Part shown: piece after piece, positions 1-5,709 of the stretch
How positions within the stretch are numbered: the stretch's first letter is position 1
Layout of the letters: each line of letters begins with the position of its first letter
Assembly (NCBI RefSeq): GCF_022712295.1
Contig: NZ_JALAGT010000158.1
Span: 1-9,230, forward strand
DNA: 9,230 bases
Direction: 5' to 3'
DNA from: Galactobacter sp.
GTDB taxonomy: Bacteria; Actinomycetota; Actinomycetes; Actinomycetales; Micrococcaceae
Notes under the pieces: model-generated
The model's input: the letters and a program-made list of their open reading frames with translations, nothing else
Database searches by the model: none
What the model was told of the DNA's origin: nothing
Made by a program: the position numbers and the translations under genes

Positions 1-1874
1 AGACCTACATTCTGCCCCGTTCTCGTAGTGGTTGGGACAGGGTAGGTCCTGGTGTGGTTGGCGTCCTTGATCAAGTTGTGGGCCGCACAGAGGCCCTGTC
101 CATTCCCGAAGCTGGTCGCTCCGCCCTCGGCATGGGGCTCAATGTGATCCAAATGTCGGATGGCCGAGTCGCAATACGGATGGCGACAGAATCGATCTCG
201 TGTAGCGATCATCTGGGCCAGCCCGTCAGGGAAGGTGCGTGACTTCGATTCCATGGCGACCCGCCCGCCGGAAACCGGTGAGGTGTAGAGACGCTTGAGT
301 GTGGCCGCGTGATGGGAGGCGGCGTGGGCCACCAACTCCCGCGCCAGGTCTGCCGGCACGGGGCCCAATCCAAAGAGTTCTGCAGGGCTGTCCGTGATGC
401 CGAACAAGGACAAATCCGTGATTACCAAGTTGACTTGGATCCCGATACCCGGGGGCACACTGGCTGCGCTGACCGACGTTGCTCCACAAGCTCCGGGGCC
501 TCCGCCGCCGTCGGGGTTGCGAAGGTGCTTCTGGAAGGCCTCCAACGCCCACTGAGCTTCCATCGCGTCGTCGTCAGGGGATGCCGCCGGCGCATCCTCC
601 GTCTCAGCCATGCCGCGCCCTTCCAACCCGCGCTCTTCCAACCCGCGCGGTTCAAGTGCGTCGGTGGCACCATCCCACGGCGCAGGCGCGTGTTCGCGGC
701 AGTCACCGGCCTCACCCCACGGGGCAGATGCGTGTTCCCGAAGACCGGTGGCATCGTCCCAAGTGGCAAGTGGCTCCTTTTGAGAGCCGGTGGCAGCAGC
801 CGAACCGTGAGTTCGGATGCGGTGGACCTCATTGAAACCGGGTGGCCTCTGGCCGGTTGCACGAGCCCAGGCCAGAACGATTCCGGTGAGGAGGTCGGCC
901 TTGATCTGTCCCGGAGTGCGATCGTCTCCGGCGTTCTTCCGCTTCCGCGCGTAGGCGCTCAGGATCGCTTCCACACCTTGTCCGGCGGCACCCGGCAGGA
1001 CGGCGGTGAGTTGCATGAGTCCATCGGGCTTCGCTTTGGACTGCACGTGCCTGGTCCCAACTGCTGCTCGGGCCTTCTCCGCGGCTCTCTCCGGTTCCAG
1101 CCGAGCCGAAACCGCCTGGAGGCGTTCCCTCCACTCTCGCACGCCAACCTTCCCGGCCACTTCCGCCAGGCCCTGGTCTGCAGCGGACCGCCCACCGCCG
1201 GTGAACGTCTTGGTCTCCTCGAAGAAGCACGAGACCTTGTCCTCGTCCACCACCCCAGCGCACCACGCCTTGAACAGTTGTGGGGCCTGCTCCGGGCATG
1301 CCATCGCGGCGTCCACCAGCCGACGGGCCTTGGCCCGGTTGAGGCCGCGATGCAGCCCAACGTCCCTTGCTGTTTCGGCCAGCACCCCGCGCGCAGATTT
1401 CTTGTCTTCCATTCGCTGCGCCGTCCGCGTAGACACCACGTGCGCCGTCAGAATCGCCTGAACCGCTTCCAGCATCCGTTTGGTTTGCTCGATCTGTTCC
1501 AGCCCGGCCAGAGCATCAGCTACCGACAGGGCCGGGTCAACAGGCCTGACCGGTTGACCGGTAGACAGCTTTTGCCCCGCAGGCCCCGGTTGACCCGCAG
1601 ACAGCTTCGGTGGCTCGTCACGTGGTGGTCCGGAGCCCTTCTGCGGCGCTTCCCGGTCTTCTACCGACCGGTCTTCTACCGAGCAAACTGCGTACAGACC
1701 AGTGCTCAAGTAGCCGATCAGCCCTTCAACTGTGGCCTTCGCTGCAGTCACCTCCGAAAGCGCTTCGTCATGAAACACGGCAGCCTCACCAGCGGTCCGG
1801 GCCTCATCGGAAGCGCCAGTCACCGCCTGGTTGCGACTTGTCCCCATCCCCCGGGAACTCCCCTTGTGTTCCAT
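1..1874 (-). CDS. DUF222 / HNH endonuclease-like protein (13E12-repeat type), C-terminus cut by window edge
   Basis: The minus-strand frame is open from an ATG at 1874 to the left edge, at least 624 codons with no stop. An in-frame TAA lies at 1884-1886, so this ATG is the only plausible start. Residues about 115-340 form an Ala/Arg/Glu-rich helical region like DUF222. Near the C-terminus is an HNH domain: a C-x4-C pair (C563, C568), then HLDHIEPHAEGG (574-585) with the central D-H, then N591 and LCAAHN (595-600), which supplies the second C/H pair and the last HN of the fold. Proteins of this family are multi-copy in actinobacteria and are assumed to be metal-dependent nucleases; their biological role is not settled. 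Two linkers (about residues 65-113 and 369-420) are built of tandem repeats, listed separately. The missing tail is probably short, since few residues normally follow the HN motif. DUF222-HNH identity is confident, substrate unknown. Confidence 0.93.
   Translation of the reverse strand, partial: MEHKGSSRGMGTSRNQAVTGASDEARTAGEAAVFHDEALSEVTAAKATVEGLIGYLSTGLYAVCSVEDRSVEDREAPQKGSGPPRDEPPKLSAGQPGPAGQKLSTGQPVRPVDPALSVADALAGLEQIEQTKRMLEAVQAILTAHVVSTRTAQRMEDKKSARGVLAETARDVGLHRGLNRAKARRLVDAAMACPEQAPQLFKAWCAGVVDEDKVSCFFEETKTFTGGGRSAADQGLAEVAGKVGVREWRERLQAVSARLEPERAAEKARAAVGTRHVQSKAKPDGLMQLTAVLPGAAGQGVEAILSAYARKRKNAGDDRTPGQIKADLLTGIVLAWARATGQRPPGFNEVHRIRTHGSAAATGSQKEPLATWDDATGLREHASAPWGEAGDCREHAPAPWDGATDALEPRGLEERGLEGRGMAETEDAPAASPDDDAMEAQWALEAFQKHLRNPDGGGGPGACGATSVSAASVPPGIGIQVNLVITDLSLFGITDSPAELFGLGPVPADLARELVAHAASHHAATLKRLYTSPVSGGRVAMESKSRTFPDGLAQMIATRDRFCRHPYCDSAIRHLDHIEPHAEGGATSFGNGQGLCAAHNLIKDANHTRTYPVPTTTRTGQNVG
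616..645 (-). repeat. Two near-identical 15-bp tandem units next to the 42-bp array
   Basis: The units cgcccttccaacccg (616-630) and cgctcttccaacccg (631-645) differ at one base. In frame on the minus strand they give GLEER and GLEGR (about residues 411-420). They directly adjoin the 42-bp array, extending the repeat-built linker. Confidence 0.8.
645..770 (-). repeat. Three diverged 42-bp tandem units in the linker before the HNH domain
   Basis: Fourteen-residue units follow one another at residues 369-410: LATWDDATGLREHA, SAPWGEAGDCREHA and PAPWDGATDALEPR. They share an A-x-W-(D/G)-x-A core and an E-(H/P) near the end. The block is acidic and Pro/Trp-containing and sits between the DUF222 and HNH domains, so it is best read as an expandable linker. 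Confidence 0.7.
1536..1607 (-). repeat. Two diverged 36-bp tandem units inside the DUF222-HNH gene
   Basis: The protein reads KLSAGQPGPAGQ then KLSTGQPVRPVD (residues 90-113). This is a twelve-residue unit in two copies sharing KLS(A/T)GQP, encoded at 1572-1607 and 1536-1571. It forms a Pro/Gly-rich, probably disordered linker before the helical DUF222 domain. Confidence 0.7.
1653..1682 (-). repeat. Two perfect 15-bp tandem repeats inside the DUF222-HNH gene
   Basis: The unit ccggtcttctaccga occurs at 1653-1667 and again at 1668-1682 without a mismatch. Read on the minus strand in the gene's frame it encodes SVEDR twice (residues 65-74), ahead of the DUF222 region. The unit length is a multiple of three, so copy-number change would not break the gene. 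Confidence 0.9.
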
Positions 1875-1908
1875 GCCACAATATTACTCCACTAACAACC
1901 GAGGTCAA
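1875..1908 (-). promoter_or_regulatory. Leaderless-type promoter of the DUF222-HNH gene
   Basis: On the minus strand a TTGACC -35 (1903-1908) and a TAATAT -10 (1881-1886, TANNNT type) are separated by 16 bp. Six bases follow the -10 box before the A of the ATG at 1874. No Shine-Dalgarno is present. This geometry predicts that the transcript begins at the start codon itself, a common arrangement in actinobacteria. It is inferred from spacing only. Confidence 0.6.
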
Positions 1909-2341
1909 CCCTTGCGGGAGATTTATTTCCGTCTTCCTTGGCGTGGCGTCACGGGAAGCCGCGACGAACCTCAGCAGGCAACCACCGAACATCGAAGGAA
2001 CCCGCCGAGACCAGACCAGAATCGTCTTCGTACCGCTTGTTTTCGGGGATCCAGACGCCCAAGAGCCCTTTCCACCACGCCATCCGCCCCAACGGGTTCA
2101 CCCCTTCCGCACACCCGGCAGGAGCCAACCAACGAGAGAAACCGCCTACACCCCACCCGCAAGAAGTCTTCCTGAAGCACCAAGAAACTAAGGCGCGCGC
2201 GAGTGGCCACGCAGAGCCTCGGCAGATGAATTAAATTACAACGCACTAATATTATCCAGAAGGTCATGTAGACCCTCCGGATCACCCAGTTGAGGCTGCA
2301 CGAAGGGGCCCAATCGTGGTGCCCCACCCTCACCCACTCAT
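1909..2341. other. Gene-free stretch upstream of the DUF222-HNH promoter
   Basis: I see no convincing gene here. Open frames exist on both strands, but their translations have no recognisable domain and no ribosome-binding site. The + strand is rich in A and C between about 1970 and 2200. An AT-rich island (2226-2256) contains TAATATTAT, unusual against the GC-rich surroundings, and could be a promoter on either strand. No tRNA fold or mobile-element end was found. Confidence 0.5.
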
Positions 2342-2404
2342 GGTCGCGCCAGGGTGTGACAGTTTGCTTATGGTCGCGTTCGAACCTTTGCCTGCGGTCG
2401 CGTC
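2342..2404 (+). repeat. Three ggtcgcg direct repeats upstream of arfB
   Basis: The heptamer ggtcgcg occurs at 2342, 2372 and 2396. The second and third lie in longer imperfect repeats of 18 bp (2363-2380 and 2387-2404), tttgcttatggtcgcgtt and tttgcctgcggtcgcgtc, exactly 24 bp apart. The spacing and the position 70-125 bp before the arfB start fit regulatory sites, but no binding protein can be named. Confidence 0.45.
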
Positions 2405-2434
2405 TGTCAACGGACGAGTGCGGCGACAGACGCG
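2399..2434 (+). promoter_or_regulatory. 10-bp perfect inverted repeat upstream of arfB
   Basis: cgcgtctgtc (2399-2408) and gacagacgcg (2425-2434) are exact reverse complements separated by 16 bases. The element ends 33 bp before the arfB ATG and overlaps the last ggtcgcg repeat. It could be a 5' UTR hairpin or a spaced operator for a dimeric repressor. There is no T-tract, so a terminator is less likely. Confidence 0.5.
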
Positions 2435-2467
2435 TACGACAACGGCCAAGGTGGCAGACTCGGAGCC

Positions 2468-2905
2468 ATGGATGATCTCGTCGTGCGCCCTGGGCCGGGC
2501 AACCCGAACGGGCTCACGATCCCAGCATCCGACCTGACGGAGCAGTTCAGCCGCGCCTCAGGGCCGGGCGGCCAGGGCGTCAACACCACTGACTCCAGGG
2601 TTCAGCTCAGCCTGGATCTCTCACTTACCGGGGCTTTCAGTGACGATCAACTCCGCCGACTGCTCAAGAGCCTCGCCTCGAAGCTCAGCGGCACCACGCT
2701 GATGGTGGATGCCGCGGAGTTCCGTCACCAGCGGCGCAACCGCGCTGCTGCGCGGCAGCGGATGGCGGAACTCATCCGGGAGGCCCTGATCCCACCCATC
2801 CAGCGCAAGGCCACCCGCCCCACCAAGGGCTCCAAACGTCGTCGGTTGGAAGCCAAGCACCAACGATCCGAGGTCAAGCAGAATCGGCGCCGCCCCACCT
2901 ACTGA
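2468..2905 (+). CDS. arfB: Alternative ribosome-rescue factor ArfB-like (GGQ-domain peptidyl-tRNA hydrolase)
   Basis: This 145-residue protein belongs to the class I release-factor superfamily without a codon-recognition domain. Members of this family enter ribosomes stalled at mRNA 3' ends and hydrolyse the peptidyl-tRNA. The catalytic loop is RASGPGGQGVNTTDSRVQL (residues 29-47), with GGQ at 34-36. The last 40 residues are strongly basic, matching the tail that in E. coli YaeJ/ArfB lies in the empty mRNA channel; YaeJ is 140 residues, so length fits. The ATG at 2468 has only a close GGAG (2462-2465, two bases away), so initiation may be weak or leaderless. The N-terminus MDDLVVRPGPG precedes the expected PASDLTEQFSR segment, which supports this start. 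It stands alone with no operon partner. Role on the ribosome is inferred from family membership. Confidence 0.9.
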   Translation: MDDLVVRPGPGNPNGLTIPASDLTEQFSRASGPGGQGVNTTDSRVQLSLDLSLTGAFSDDQLRRLLKSLASKLSGTTLMVDAAEFRHQRRNRAAARQRMAELIREALIPPIQRKATRPTKGSKRRRLEAKHQRSEVKQNRRRPTY

Positions 2906-2911
2906 CAATCC

Positions 2912-2931
2912 CGGTCACGTCGAATTGACCG
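2912..2931 (+). terminator. Weak hairpin after arfB
   Basis: cggtca and tgaccg form a perfect 6-bp stem with an 8-base loop, starting seven bases after the arfB stop. No T-run follows, so this is a weak candidate for a terminator. Confidence 0.3.
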
Positions 2932-2976
2932 TAGGACGGGCGGCGCCGGACGATGCGAGGATGCAGGGCGGAGCGG

Positions 2977-2994
2977 TGATCGGGGCGACGATCA
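2977..2994 (-). terminator. Weak hairpin behind the substrate-binding-protein remnant
   Basis: tgatcg and cgatca pair over 6 bp around a 6-base loop, about 20 bp beyond the stop codon of the minus-strand remnant at 3014. It may be what is left of that gene's terminator. No T-tract is present. Confidence 0.25.
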
Positions 2995-3013
2995 GTCCAG
3001 CCGCACGGAATCC

Positions 3014-3244
3014 TCACTTCCCATCGGCGAGCCAGGCATCGTAGTAGTTGGGCACCGACAGGCCGTCGAAGGTCACCCCACGCAATCTGGGTGACTGTAG
3101 ATAGATGCGCTGGATGATCTGTTCGAGCGGCACGAAATATCCCTGCGAAAGGACGTAGCGCTGCAACTCAGCGAGCTTCTCATCGCGAACCTTCTCGTTG
3201 CTACCGGAAGCCACCTGCGCAGACAACTCGTTCAGGAGGATGCG
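3014..3244 (-). pseudogene. C-terminal remnant of a family-5 (peptide/nickel type) ABC substrate-binding protein
   Basis: About 76 residues remain, followed by TGA at 3014-3016. The segments LAELQRYVLSQGYFVPL, RLRGVTFDGLSVPNYYDAWL and the Arg/Asp-rich helix before them match the very C-terminus of SBP_bac_5 proteins, where the final lobe strand and helix end in a FYDAW-like motif. Full-length members have about 500-550 residues with a signal peptide; none of that is present. The frame is closed by TGA at 3245-3247, exactly where the opposing + strand remnant begins. No permease or ATPase genes of the transporter are in the window. It is a dead 3' fragment, not a small gene: the possible TTG start at 3226 has no ribosome-binding site. 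Confidence 0.75.
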
Positions 3245-3430
3245 TCAGACGGATTCGTGATCGGAGGATCAGTGGTGCCAACCGATCTCGACGAGTTCGT
3301 GGAACGTGTGGTTCCCCTGCTGCAGGAACGCGGCTCATTGCGCCACGACTACGAGGGCAGCACGCTGCGTTCCAACCTGGGGATTCCCATTCCTGAGCGC
3401 GGAGCCACCACGCAGGCCATCTACGCCTGA
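3224..3430 (+). pseudogene. C-terminal remnant of an NtaA/SnaA/DszA-type flavin-dependent monooxygenase
   Basis: The + frame, read from about 3224, contains DASDGFVIGG, then DLDEFVERVVPLLQERGSL and HDYEGSTLRSNLGIPIPERG, and stops at 3428-3430. This order is the standard end of class-II flavin monooxygenases of the luciferase-like superfamily (nitrilotriacetate/dibenzothiophene-sulfone type): the 'DGF' strand, the helix FV..VVP.LQ.RG, then the Y-E-G-x-T-L-R-x-x-LG tail. Full-length members have about 430-470 residues; only the last 65 or so remain. The homology starts where the opposite-strand substrate-binding remnant ends. In actinobacteria these two families often share catabolic clusters, so both may come from one lost cluster. 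No start codon or ribosome-binding site supports expression. Confidence 0.75.
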
Positions 3431-3503
3431 GCAGCACCGGCGACCGGGCAACCGGCGGTCCCTGGGTTCGCTGGGTTCAATGGGATCGTTGGGCCAAGCC
3501 GCG

Positions 3504-3956
3504 TCATGACTCGTGACGCCCCGCGGAGATGTCCACCTCTTCCCAATCCGCATCGCAGGCCTGCGCCGGGCAGCCTTCCCAGTGGTTGGAGAAGTCCTTG
3601 ACGATGGCCAGACCGACCTCCACCTCGTACTCCTCGTCCACGGAACCGTTGACGCGCGCCGCCGCCTCTTCCACAGCGAGGGTGAAGAAGCGGCAGACCG
3701 CCTCATAGCGCCACAGCCGCATGGTGACCCGAATGACGTCGCGGTGGCTGATCCTGTCTGGATTCCGCGAGCCTAGGAAGGCCCATTCCTCGGTGATGGT
3801 GTCGCGGTCAGGAGCGGCGCCGCATTCGCACCAGTCCTCGCCAAGCGGTTCCTCTTGCCACGGGTCGTGGATGATGCGGTGACGGTCAGGGGCTTCCATC
3901 GGAACCCGGACGGGGTCCTGGACCGGGGCCTCAAGTGCATCGAACAGGGCGGACAT
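3504..3956 (-). CDS. Hypothetical acidic protein with CxC and Cx4C
   Basis: This 150-residue protein is not recognised. The ATG at 3956 has a GAGG five bases upstream (3962-3965), a good ribosome-binding site, which supports a real gene and this start. It is acidic, with no signal peptide or membrane segment, so cytosolic. Two cysteine clusters stand out: WCECG (C43, C45) and GCPAQAC (C129, C134), with C88 between; they could bind a metal, which is inference only. A central stretch (about 75-110) of Arg, Trp and Ala-rich sequence looks helical. The gene lies 83 bp downstream of the acetyltransferase on the same strand and could share its transcript. Its 3' end faces the 3' end of the monooxygenase remnant. 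Confidence 0.6.
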   Translation of the reverse strand: MSALFDALEAPVQDPVRVPMEAPDRHRIIHDPWQEEPLGEDWCECGAAPDRDTITEEWAFLGSRNPDRISHRDVIRVTMRLWRYEAVCRFFTLAVEEAAARVNGSVDEEYEVEVGLAIVKDFSNHWEGCPAQACDADWEEVDISAGRHES

Positions 3957-4039
3957 GATGTCCTCGCTTCCCGCGCATCCGTGTGACGCGCCTCACCATC
4001 ATGCTGGCCCCGGCCTCTGACACTTTGGTCGCAAGTGCA

Positions 4040-4615
4040 TCATCGACCTTGCAGCGCGGTCCGACGCTGTGCCTCCCATTCCCGACGCAAGATCGAGTAC
4101 AACCACGAATCCGAGGTGACGCCGTCCACGACGCAGTTCTCCCGCAGGGTGCCCTCGAGTGTGAATCCCAGCTTCTCCAGCACCCGGGCCGAGGCCGGAT
4201 TACGCGTGTCCACCTCTGACTGCACACGGTTCAGGTCCAGCGTGTCGTAGGCCCAATCCAACACAGCGACGGATGCTTCTGTGGCGTACCCCTGTCCCCA
4301 GTTCTCCGGAAGGAAGCAGTAGCCGAGTTCGCCGGTCTTGAACTCCGGATTCCAGGTACTGAAGGTGCACCAACCGAGGAAGCGTGCTTCCTCGGTGAGG
4401 TCAACTGCCAGGTACACCGCGCGTTCCTCGTCGGCGGCTCGTTGGCTGCGTTCCAGGAATCTCGCGGCCTGCTCGGGCCGAACCCAGGGGGAAGAATCCC
4501 AGTACTTGAGCGTGTCGGCATCGCTATGGAGTCGGTACAGCTCTCCGCCGTCCTGGTCGGTGAAGCGACGCAGAGTCAGTCGGTCGGTGCGGAGAGCCGG
4601 AATGGTGAGTCCCAT
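4040..4615 (-). CDS. GNAT-family N-acetyltransferase (RimJ/RimL-like)
   Basis: This 191-residue enzyme should transfer an acetyl group from acetyl-CoA to an amine; RimJ/RimL-like members modify protein N-termini or small molecules, and the substrate here is unknown. The opening LRTDRLTLRRFTDQD (8-22) is the usual first strand of the Acetyltransf_3 type. Motif A is NWGQGYATEA (105-114), with the Q-x-x-G-x-(G/A)-like pyrophosphate loop. NPASARVLEKLGFTLEGTLRE (139-159) is the second CoA-contacting segment. I chose the ATG at 4615 because homology begins a few residues after it. The frame remains open upstream to 4852, but that extension has no family resemblance and overlaps the divergent gene. 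The Shine-Dalgarno is poor (AGG three bases before the ATG). It is transcribed divergently from the GyrI-like gene across a 115-bp spacer. Confidence 0.88.
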   Translation of the reverse strand: MGLTIPALRTDRLTLRRFTDQDGGELYRLHSDADTLKYWDSSPWVRPEQAARFLERSQRAADEERAVYLAVDLTEEARFLGWCTFSTWNPEFKTGELGYCFLPENWGQGYATEASVAVLDWAYDTLDLNRVQSEVDTRNPASARVLEKLGFTLEGTLRENCVVDGVTSDSWLYSILRREWEAQRRTALQGR

Positions 4616-4621
4616 CTGCCT

Positions 4622-4634
4622 ATCGTGCCACGAT
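4622..4634. promoter_or_regulatory. 13-bp palindrome in the divergent spacer
   Basis: atcgtg and cacgat form a perfect 6-bp inverted repeat around one central base, seven bases upstream of the acetyltransferase ATG. A repressor bound here would cover that gene's translation start region. A palindrome this short can occur by chance. Confidence 0.3.
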
Positions 4635-4730
4635 GGGGCTACACGCTTCCGGCGCGAGGACCCACCGGGGCGACACCCCGCCGACGAGTGCGCGCGAGCC
4701 CGCACGAACAGGCACGAGAGGACCAGAATC

Positions 4731-5351
4731 GTGGAACCGAAGATCGACTTCAAGAAGTCCCTTGACCGGTATCGCGGCAAGGTAGGCGGGTTCCGATTGT
4801 TGACGGTGCCCCACGTCAGGTATCTGATGGTCGATGGGCACGGCGACCCCAATACCGACGCCGCCTATCCGGAGGCACTCGGCGCCCTTTACCCCGTTGC
4901 GTACAAACTCAAGTTCATCAGCAAGCTCCAGCATGGGCGGGACTACGTGGTGCCCACGTTGGAGGCACTGTGGTGGGCCAAGGACATGGACTCGTTCACG
5001 CAGGCGCGCGACAAGTCGCAATGGGACTGGACCATGATGATCATGGTGCCCGACTGGCTGAACGCAGATGACGTTCACGCTGCGGTCGAGGCCGTGGGAC
5101 ACAAGGCTCCACCGCCACGATTGGACGCCGTTCGCCTGGACGCTCTGGACGAAGGCTTGTGTGTTCAGACCCTGCATCGCGGCCCATTCGACGACGAGGG
5201 GCCGGTGCTGGAGCAACTGCATCACGACTACGTACCGACTAACGGTCTGCGCTTGACCGGAAAGCACCACGAGATCTACCTGACCGACCCGCGCCGGAGC
5301 GCACCCGAGCGGCAACGGACCATCCTTCGCCAGCCCGTGACCACGGTCTGA
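4731..5351 (+). CDS. GyrI-like small-molecule-binding domain protein
   Basis: This 206-residue protein belongs to the stand-alone GyrI-like family (Listeria Lin2189 type). Its signature segments are all present: IDFKKSLDRY (5-14), a VRYLMVDGHGDPNT strand-turn (29-42), the YPVAYKLKF segment (54-62), DYVVPTLEALWWA (71-83), WDWTMMIMVPDWL (98-110), and the C-terminal HHEIYLTDPRR (179-189) followed by TILRQPV. Some members of this family hydrolyse cyclopropane-bearing DNA alkylators and so protect the cell; whether this protein binds or hydrolyses its ligand cannot be told from sequence. The start is a GTG at 4731 chosen because an AGAGGA lies eight bases upstream and the family begins at this residue; the frame continues upstream without homology. 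It is cytosolic and diverges from the acetyltransferase. A truncated regulator follows immediately. Confidence 0.88.
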   Translation: MEPKIDFKKSLDRYRGKVGGFRLLTVPHVRYLMVDGHGDPNTDAAYPEALGALYPVAYKLKFISKLQHGRDYVVPTLEALWWAKDMDSFTQARDKSQWDWTMMIMVPDWLNADDVHAAVEAVGHKAPPPRLDAVRLDALDEGLCVQTLHRGPFDDEGPVLEQLHHDYVPTNGLRLTGKHHEIYLTDPRRSAPERQRTILRQPVTTV

Positions 5352-5353
5352 GC

Positions 5354-5677
5354 CGGCTCGCCGGCCGACGCAACGGCTGGCCCGACGACCGGCTCGTGCT
5401 GGACGCGTGGTTCAGCGCAATGGACGCCGCGCGTGCGCCGTCCGTGACCATCAACGCGGCCCTCGGTTGTGCACGCGATGTCATCCTGGCGCAGCGCGGC
5501 GCCGGACACTCCCAGGACCTGCAGCCGACCGGCCTCGTGGAGGATTCCACGAGTCAGGGCTTGTCGGCTTTGTGGGCCGTGGCCGCGGCGCGAACCTCCA
5601 CGGCGGAGCCGGAACAACTCGACTTCGCTCTGGGCGTGATCGTGAGAGGACTCGAGGCAACCCTGACAACCCCTTGA
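5354..5677 (+). pseudogene. Probable C-terminal remnant of a TetR-family regulator
   Basis: The frame just after the GyrI-like stop reads RLAGRRNGWPDDRLVLDAW, then an Ala-rich helical series (SAMDAARAP, NAALGCARDVI), and ends with QGLSALWAVAAA and LDFALGVIVRGLEATL before TGA at 5675-5677. This looks like the last helices of a TetR ligand-binding and dimerisation domain, where a Q-x-L-x-A-L-W helix and a final helix with RGL are usual. About 108 residues remain and no DNA-binding helix-turn-helix precedes them, since the intact GyrI-like gene ends there. A GTG at 5396 could start a 93-residue product but has no ribosome-binding site. The alternative is a small unrelated helical protein. The TetR reading rests on pattern only. 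Confidence 0.5.
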
Positions 5678-5709
5678 TAGGTGACCACAGAGTCACCTAT
5701 TGTTGCGCC
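5674..5709 (+). promoter_or_regulatory. Promoter with inverted-repeat operator of the ArsR-AHSA1 gene
   Basis: A TTGATA -35 (5674-5679) and a TATTGT -10 (5698-5703) are separated by 18 bp, and six bases follow before the ATG at 5710, so the transcript is predicted to be leaderless. The perfect inverted repeat ataggtgac-cacaga-gtcacctat (5677-5700) fills the spacer and touches both boxes. A dimeric ArsR protein bound here would block RNA polymerase, so the natural reading is autorepression. Confidence 0.7.

Noticed and set aside
309..1895. A 528-codon open frame on the + strand
   Set aside because: It is antisense to the DUF222-HNH gene. Its translation is Arg/Pro/Leu-rich without any domain, whereas the minus strand gives a continuous protein with an HNH motif. 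It is open because of GC-rich codon positions.
1938..2333. Overlapping open frames of about 100-120 codons on both strands in the gene-free stretch
   Set aside because: No recognisable motif, no ribosome-binding site and unnatural composition; they shadow each other.
3460..3495. Repeated ctgggttc / atggg motif considered as a terminator or repeat element
   Set aside because: Only short direct repeats with no stem, not distinguishable from chance in GC-rich spacer DNA.
4338..4730. Upstream extension of the GyrI-like frame
   Set aside because: It runs antisense through the acetyltransferase gene. The GTG at 4731 has a proper Shine-Dalgarno and fits the family N-terminus.
4616..4852. N-terminal extension of the acetyltransferase by 79 residues
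   Set aside because: The extension has no family similarity, overlaps the divergent GyrI-like gene and its start region, and the family begins at the internal ATG at 4615.
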